DNA of 64,000 nt, from contig JBIQLW010000004.1 of the NCBI GenBank assembly GCA_044463945.1, positions 62,001 to 126,000 on the forward strand, read 5' to 3'. This stretch comes from 62-47 sp044463945 (GTDB lineage: Bacteria; Pseudomonadota; Alphaproteobacteria; Rhizobiales; Xanthobacteraceae). Position numbers and translations under genes: made by a program. Numbering within the stretch: position 1 is the first letter of the stretch; each line of letters begins with the position of its first letter. Positions 59,839 through 64,000 of the stretch are shown here, in pieces. Under the pieces are notes generated by a model. It did no database searches, was not told the origin of the DNA, and worked only from the letters and a program-made list of their open reading frames with translations.

Positions 59839-59867
59839 ACTACTGGTGCGCAGCGCGCACCAGTAGT
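59839..59867 (+). repeat. Perfect 13-bp stem-loop
   Basis: ACTACTGGTGCGC-AGC-GCGCACCAGTAGT. It starts 12 bp after the DUF669 stop, in the only longer gap before the next gene. There is no T tract. It could stabilise the upstream mRNA or block exonucleases. Confidence 0.65.
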
Positions 59868-59890
59868 TACCCGAAAACATGGAGGGATGA

Positions 59891-60103
59891 ATGACGCGAG
59901 ATGAGGCGGTTACGAAGGTTGGTGGCAACCGCGTGCGGGCCGAAGAGATCGTTGGCGCGCTTAGTTCGCTCGGCCTGCTCAAACTGGACAAACCACTCAC
60001 CGAGACCGAACGTCTGTGCGCCGCTCTCAATTGGGGCGAGCACAGCAGTCGGATCTTCAACGAAACGCTCGCAGAGTGCGGCCTTAAGGTGGTGCGCGCA
60101 TGA
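59891..60103 (+). CDS. Small prophage protein
   Basis: 70 residues: MTRDEAVTKVGGNRVRAEEI and later LTETERLCAALNWGEHSSRI. It may hold a short winged-helix-like motif (VGALSSLGLLKLDKPL). A GGAGG site lies 6 bp before the ATG. Its stop overlaps the next ATG. Function unknown. Confidence 0.7.
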   Translation: MTRDEAVTKVGGNRVRAEEIVGALSSLGLLKLDKPLTETERLCAALNWGEHSSRIFNETLAECGLKVVRA

Positions 60104-60267
60104 ACATCTACCACGTATTCATCGACGACAACGAGGGCGGCTTCATGATTGCGCTCGCGCTGTACAGCCTGGAGCAAGTGCAATTGGTTGGCGAGTCGTT
60201 TCCGACAATCTCCCGCATCGACACGTGGGACGGCAACAACATCTTTGAGCGAAAGACGGTGCATTGA
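60100..60267 (+). CDS. Small prophage protein
   Basis: 55 residues: MNIYHVFIDDNEGGFMIALA, ending RIDTWDGNNIFERKTVH. A compact alpha/beta protein. The ATG overlaps the preceding stop (ATGA) and its stop overlaps the next ATG (TGATG), so translation is coupled on both sides. Function unknown. Confidence 0.65.
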   Translation: MNIYHVFIDDNEGGFMIALALYSLEQVQLVGESFPTISRIDTWDGNNIFERKTVH

Positions 60268-60818
60268 TGAGCAATACCGAAACCACTGTTGCTACAGCAC
60301 GCGCTCCGCGCGGCAGTAGCAACATCATGCTGGACGTTCAACTGATCGAGTTGGAAATCGCGCGCCTCGTCGAAGAGTGCCCTGAACTGGCGGACGACGA
60401 GGACCTCCGCGCCGACATGATTGAGGGCAGCACTGCGGCTTATGACGTGCTGGACAGGATCCTGACGAAGATGCGCGAGGCTGAGGCTGACGCGGACGGA
60501 ATTACCATCCGCATGAACCGCCTTGACGCGCGCAAGACTGCCGCCGTTGGCCGCAAGGAGGCCATGCGACGCCTCGCGCTGCGCCTTATGACGGCAGGCG
60601 ACCTGCGCAGCGTTAAGCTACCCGAAGGCACGCTTTCGCGCGTGAAGGGCCGCGAGTCCGTAGAGGTTACGGACGAATCCGCTCTGCCAAGCTGGGCGTT
60701 CAAGACGGAGGTTGTGTCCAAGCCGAGCAAAGTCGCGATCAAAGAGGCGCTGGATGCGGGCATTGTTGTGCCTGGTGCGCAGCGCGTGGTTGGCGATGAA
60801 ACGTTGCAGGTGCGGTGA
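60267..60818 (+). CDS. Siphovirus Gp157 family protein
   Basis: 183 residues from ATG 60267. Gp157 features are the N-terminal helix with IARLVEECPELADDEDLRAD, the coiled region GITIRMNRLDARKTAAVGRK, and the C-terminal beta part LPEGTLSRVKGRESVEV with LPSWAFKTEV. The family is typical of phage replication modules; its exact role is unclear. Stop overlaps the next ATG. Confidence 0.86.
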   Translation: MSNTETTVATARAPRGSSNIMLDVQLIELEIARLVEECPELADDEDLRADMIEGSTAAYDVLDRILTKMREAEADADGITIRMNRLDARKTAAVGRKEAMRRLALRLMTAGDLRSVKLPEGTLSRVKGRESVEVTDESALPSWAFKTEVVSKPSKVAIKEALDAGIVVPGAQRVVGDETLQVR

Positions 60819-61408
60819 TGGGAAAGGTTGCGCAATCAGCTAACGCAGAAGGCGCAACGAAACGTTGTACTACCTGCAGCACGGATAAGGCGCGCTCGGA
60901 GTTCTACGCAGACAAGCGCGCATCGTCTGGCCTTCAGGCAGAGTGCAAGGAGTGCGTAAAGGCGAAGGCGAAAAGTCGGTATGCAAAAACAGGCTCTTCC
61001 GTGACTGTTAGAGATGGTTGCACAGAGCCTCATTCATGCTGTGCCATCGGCCCCACTATCTGCAACAAATGCCATATGCGCAGACTGGTAAATTCTGACG
61101 CTCACAAGTCGCGCGCCAGGGCAACTGTAGCGAAAAGAAACGCAGACCGTGAATTCAAGGAGGCGTCTGCAAAGAGGCTGAAAAAGTTGAATCTGGATGA
61201 AGACTTTACAAGCCGTCGGGTTCACGCATTGCGCTCTAGCATTGGTGCGAAAGGTAGGGATCACGCCAAACACCTTATCAATCGTGATGCTGAAATGGAG
61301 GCAAAAAGACTCGGGGCAATACACGACTATTTTGAATACGAGCACGCCATGCGTCGCATGGAGCAGGAGGAACTAGAATGGCAAGCACAGCAGGAGAGGG
61401 CGGAATGA
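60818..61408 (+). CDS. Zinc-ribbon prophage protein
   Basis: 196 residues from ATG 60818. An N-terminal ribbon has CTTCSTDKARSEFYADKRAS followed by CKECVKAKAKSRY, typical of small phage zinc proteins and of HNH nuclease N-termini. A second Cys cluster (CCAIGPTICNKCH) lies near residue 80, then a long charged helix. No HNH catalytic motif is visible. Function unknown. Confidence 0.72.
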   Translation: MGKVAQSANAEGATKRCTTCSTDKARSEFYADKRASSGLQAECKECVKAKAKSRYAKTGSSVTVRDGCTEPHSCCAIGPTICNKCHMRRLVNSDAHKSRARATVAKRNADREFKEASAKRLKKLNLDEDFTSRRVHALRSSIGAKGRDHAKHLINRDAEMEAKRLGAIHDYFEYEHAMRRMEQEELEWQAQQERAE

Positions 61409-61761
61409 AGTTTGATTTTGTTGATGGTGTTAGGAAAATGCGAGATGCTGCACTGAAGTACGCAGACGGAAAAGTTCGTATTGGCCTCATGTCTCCCGCA
61501 GAGCTTCACGCAGTTTCAAAGTCTGTAAATGCGGCAAGTGACATATTGACTGGCTTCGACGAGGAGCGCGAGGAGGTTTCGCACCTTAAGGCGGGCGATA
61601 TCTGCAAGCTCAACAGCGGCGGGCCGGAAATGACCATTGGTAAGATCGATGAGAAAAACCAAATCGCGTGGTGTCAGTGGTTTAATGGATATCATGGCGG
61701 CTACAACAATCATACGTTCAAGCTGTCCTGCCTAACTGCTGTCGCGCAAGCACAGCAGTAG
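61405..61761 (+). CDS. YodC-like DUF2158 protein
   Basis: 118 residues from ATG 61405, overlapping the preceding stop (ATGA); AGGAGAGGGCGG lies upstream. The C-terminal half is DUF2158: GDICKLNSGGPEMTIGKIDE, then WCQWFNGYHGG and FKLSCLT. The N-terminal 60 residues are helical. Function unknown. An alternative ATG at 61378 would overlap the previous gene by 31 bp. Confidence 0.78.
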   Translation: MKFDFVDGVRKMRDAALKYADGKVRIGLMSPAELHAVSKSVNAASDILTGFDEEREEVSHLKAGDICKLNSGGPEMTIGKIDEKNQIAWCQWFNGYHGGYNNHTFKLSCLTAVAQAQQ

Positions 61762-61779
61762 CCTCCTAGCTCCAACCCC

Positions 61780-61805
61780 GGCTGCACTACGCAAGTTGTG
61801 CAGCC
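61780..61805 (+). repeat. Stem-loop upstream of the sliding clamp gene
   Basis: GGCTGCAC and GTGCAGCC form a perfect 8-bp stem; inside it a T-T mismatch and two more pairs close a GCAA tetraloop of the GNRA type. It starts 18 bp after the YodC-like stop and ends 26 bp before the clamp start. No T tract. Confidence 0.6.
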
Positions 61806-61830
61806 ACCCACAATCTTACATAGGTGAACC

Positions 61831-62880
61831 ATGACCCTCACAATCCAACGCGCCGATCTGGCGCGAATGCTGGCGGCTGTTTCGCGCGTGGTTGAACACC
61901 GCAACACTATCCCGATCCTCGCCAACGTGCTGCTATCTGCCACTGCGGGCACGCTCACGGTAACTGGCACCGACCTCGACATCCAGTACAGCGCCATGGC
62001 GAACTGCGACGGCGAGCTAAGCACGACAGTCGACGCCAAGCGCCTTAGCGATATCGCGCGCCGCCTGTCTGGCGACATCGTCACCATTACTCACGCCGAC
62101 GACAAGCTGGTGGTTAAATCCGGCCGCAGCCGGTTTACGTTGCCTACGTTACCGGTCGATGACTTCCCGCACCTTGACGCGGGCGAACTTGGCGCTCCGT
62201 TCCAACTGGACTTTGCCGAACTTGTCGCGCCGGTCAAGTTCGCGATTTCGTCAGAATCAACTCGTTATTATTTGTGCGGCGTACACCTGCACAACACGGC
62301 GGAAGGCGGCATCCGGGCTGTTGCAACGGACGGGCACCGACTGGCACACAACACCGCGTGCGGCATGCCGCAAATCCCGGCCGTGATTATCCCGGCCAAG
62401 ACGGTTGGAATTGTGCCAGCTGGCGAAGTTACCGTTGGCCTGTCGCAGAGCAAAGTCCGCTTTGCCACCGCGGACACCATCATCGTGTCAAAACTGGTGG
62501 ATGGCACCTTTCCTGACTATGCCCGAGTCATTCCGCGCGACAACACCAACGTCGTGACCGTGGAGCGCAAGGCCCTGGCCGATGCCGTTGCGCGAGCAAC
62601 AGCCGTGGCCAGCGAGCGCGGCAAGGGCGCAAAGTTCACGGTGGCCGGCGACAACATCGCGATCGACATGCACGCCGATGACGGCACGGCGCATGAGGAT
62701 GTGCCTGCGAAGTACAGCGGCGAGCCGATCGAGATCGGGTTCAATTCACAGTACATGGGCGACGTATTGGGAGCAGTGCCGGGAGACGATGTGCGCGTGT
62801 CGCTAAATGACGGGCAGACGCCAGCGATCTTCCAAGGCACGGGCGATGTGTTAGCGCTGTGCATGCCGATGCGCGTCTAG
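61831..62880 (+). CDS. Phage-encoded DNA polymerase III beta subunit (sliding clamp)
   Basis: 349 residues with the three-domain clamp pattern: TIQRADLARMLAAVSRVVEH (domain 1 start), the middle with FAISSESTRYYLCGVHLHNT and AVATDGHRLAHNTA (domain 2), and the C-terminal end GDVLALCMPMRV. It is slightly shorter than chromosomal DnaN proteins. A phage clamp should favour replication of phage DNA. It lies within the replication operon, 9 bp before the next gene. Confidence 0.93.
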   Translation: MTLTIQRADLARMLAAVSRVVEHRNTIPILANVLLSATAGTLTVTGTDLDIQYSAMANCDGELSTTVDAKRLSDIARRLSGDIVTITHADDKLVVKSGRSRFTLPTLPVDDFPHLDAGELGAPFQLDFAELVAPVKFAISSESTRYYLCGVHLHNTAEGGIRAVATDGHRLAHNTACGMPQIPAVIIPAKTVGIVPAGEVTVGLSQSKVRFATADTIIVSKLVDGTFPDYARVIPRDNTNVVTVERKALADAVARATAVASERGKGAKFTVAGDNIAIDMHADDGTAHEDVPAKYSGEPIEIGFNSQYMGDVLGAVPGDDVRVSLNDGQTPAIFQGTGDVLALCMPMRV

Positions 62881-62889
62881 GAGGATGTG

Positions 62890-63123
62890 ATGGGCACCGC
62901 ATACGAAGACGAAATGTACTGGACGGCGCGCGAGGAACTGAAGGACGAGGCCATGACGGCCATCGCCCAAATACGCGCTGGCAAAACAGACGACGCAATC
63001 GTGACGCTTGAGCGCGCCTTCCTCCCGGCTTGGGAGGACATGGCGGCCTGTGAGGATCGGTATAGGGAAGTGATGGCAGATAAAGCACGCACTCCACCAG
63101 CGCAAGCACAGGAGGCAGCATGA
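62890..63123 (+). CDS. Small prophage protein
   Basis: 77 residues from ATG 62890 with AGGAGG upstream (GTG 62887 possible). The product is mostly helical: AYEDEMYWTAREELKDEAMT and LERAFLPAWEDM. Its stop overlaps the next start. Function unknown. Confidence 0.68.
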   Translation: MGTAYEDEMYWTAREELKDEAMTAIAQIRAGKTDDAIVTLERAFLPAWEDMAACEDRYREVMADKARTPPAQAQEAA

Positions 63124-63317
63124 ACTGGCGCGACGAATACAAAGAACTCGAAATCAGTTGGCACCAACTGAAGGACGAATATTCCGAACTGGCACGCGCG
63201 TTAGGTGCGCCTGGCGATCCGTTCTGGGGCGACCCGCTGGACGCACACCCCGCCATCCTTGCCCGCGCTCGTGCGTGCAAGGCGGCTTATGACGGTGTGC
63301 GGGAAGGGGTGCGGTGA
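63120..63317 (+). CDS. Small prophage protein
   Basis: 65 residues: MNWRDEYKELEISWHQLKDE, later GAPGDPFWGDPLDAH. The next gene product also starts MNWKAEADLWRRN, so the two may be diverged duplicates. Coupled by ATGA-type overlaps. Function unknown. Confidence 0.66.
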   Translation: MNWRDEYKELEISWHQLKDEYSELARALGAPGDPFWGDPLDAHPAILARARACKAAYDGVREGVR

Positions 63318-63499
63318 TGAACTGGAAAGCGGAAGCAGACTTGTGGCGACGCAATGCAGAGCATCTTGGCGACAAGTACCAAGCCGTCTGCATTGCGCTG
63401 GGGATCGACAAAAACGCGCTTAAGCACGAGGCCGTAGAGCGAGCCTTGGCATGTAGGAACGCCTACGACCGGTTGCGCGCGCTAGAGAGCCGTAAATAA
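63317..63499 (+). CDS. Small prophage protein
   Basis: 60 residues from ATG 63317 (GTG 63314 possible): MNWKAEADLWRRNAEHLGDK, ending AYDRLRALESRK. Similar at the start to the preceding protein. Its stop overlaps the nuclease ATG (TAATG). Function unknown. Confidence 0.66.
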   Translation: MNWKAEADLWRRNAEHLGDKYQAVCIALGIDKNALKHEAVERALACRNAYDRLRALESRK

Positions 63500-64000
63500 T
63501 GGCCCCCCTCCCACAACCAATTCCACCCACCATACGCGCCATCTATGCAGCGTATGAGGCAGATAGTGAACCTCGGGATGGTCGCTCAATATCCGTGTCA
63601 ACACTTGCAGACGAATGCGCGAGAAACCTCTGGTATAATCTGCGCTGGACCACGCCGCATGAGCATATCAATGGCCGCACCTTAAGGCTGTTTGAAACCG
63701 GCAACATCGAGGAGCAGCGCTGGATCGACAATCTCCGCCGCATCGGCTGCGAGGTCGTCGACCGTGACGAAAACGGCCGACAGATTATGGTTGAGGCGTG
63801 CGACGGTCATGTGAGGGGTTATCTGGACTCGGAAATCCTTGGCTTGCCCGAAGCGCCGAAGACAATCCATGTCGGTGAAATGAAGTCGCACAACTTGAAG
63901 TCATTCACCGACCTCAAGAAGCGCGGCGTGCGGCTATCGAAGCCGCATCATTTTGGACAGATCCAAACCTACATGCACCAGCGCGGGCGCTCACGTGGCA
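63499..64000 (+). CDS. PD-(D/E)XK phage exonuclease (5' part)
   Basis: The first 167 residues of a RecB/Cas4-like nuclease; the frame runs off the window end. After an RxxCARNLWY helix (about 41-46) come the metal site residues: ACDGHVRGYLDSEI (Asp102 or Asp110), GEMKSHN with Glu127 and Lys129, and the Gln-Tyr motif QIQTYMHQ (154-161). It resembles phage exonucleases that resect DNA ends for a Sak4/DUF669 annealing system. Any downstream part, including the terminal catalytic helix, lies outside. Confidence 0.86.
   Translation, partial: MAPLPQPIPPTIRAIYAAYEADSEPRDGRSISVSTLADECARNLWYNLRWTTPHEHINGRTLRLFETGNIEEQRWIDNLRRIGCEVVDRDENGRQIMVEACDGHVRGYLDSEILGLPEAPKTIHVGEMKSHNLKSFTDLKKRGVRLSKPHHFGQIQTYMHQRGRSRG

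Noticed and set aside
52184..64000. CRISPR array or anti-phage defence cassette in the accessory region
   Set aside because: No direct-repeat array is present and the gene content is that of a temperate phage early region, not a defence island.

Overview
The window looks like the chromosome of an alphaproteobacterium of the Bradyrhizobium/Rhodopseudomonas/Nitrobacter group (family Nitrobacteraceae). This rests on the high GC content, on families typical of the group (DUF3126, DUF2336, transglutaminase-like cysteine peptidase, double PilZ protein, Omp31-like porin, YidD), and on dispersed intergenic repeats of the type CGAAAACCGGTTTTC that I associate with these genomes. Genus-level placement is inference.

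Bases 1-52183 are ordinary chromosome. The left end carries a branched-chain amino acid ABC importer (livF cut by the window edge, livH, livM), a TetR regulator, pncB and a separate periplasmic binding protein. A run of housekeeping and conserved hypothetical genes follows: flavin monooxygenase, zf-CHCC protein, alpha/beta hydrolase, polytopic membrane protein, cysE, DUF3126 and gamma carbonic anhydrase. From 15.6 to 23 kb there are many small secreted or membrane proteins, plus a group of likely c-di-GMP or envelope regulators (cysteine peptidase, double PilZ, PAS) and a Crp/Fnr regulator. The stretch from 23 to 41 kb holds rhomboid, CBS, patatin, nitroreductase, thrS, an MFS transporter, yidD, a COG3904-like protein, a NifU/IscU-like scaffold, folE, hisI, a lytic transglycosylase, DUF2336, an Hpt plus response regulator pair, nadK and a NylB-like hydrolase. 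From 41 to 52 kb come a porin, rlmB, three tRNA genes (Thr, Tyr, Gly), a 1381-residue autotransporter with a glycine-rich passenger, and an aldehyde dehydrogenase.

From 52184 to the right end a prophage begins directly at the 3' end of tRNA-Gly(TCC); its far end and its integrase are outside the window. It has a lambda-like layout. A CI/LexA-type repressor (55345-55965) sits between two promoters of matching design (TTGACA or TTGACT, 16-bp spacer, CACAAT). Each promoter is covered by a set of three operators of the form GTGC-N5-GCAC. The leftward operon is tightly overlapping: ProQ/FinO-like protein, two small proteins, Dam methylase, two small proteins, a small CxxC protein, HNH-AP2 nuclease, AlpA-like protein. 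The rightward operon starts with a small Cro-position protein, continues through SH3-like small proteins and becomes a replication/recombination module: Sak4-like ATPase, DUF669 protein, Gp157, zinc-ribbon protein, YodC-like protein, sliding clamp, and a PD-(D/E)XK nuclease cut by the window end.

The most unusual observations are in the prophage: the six-site operator array, a phage ProQ/FinO RNA chaperone, a phage sliding clamp, six copies of the tetrapeptide ANDN (the start of the alphaproteobacterial ssrA tag) spread over four proteins with differing codons, a 15-bp C tract inside a gene whose slippage would fuse it to the next gene, and stem-loops in every longer gap of the rightward operon after 57.9 kb.
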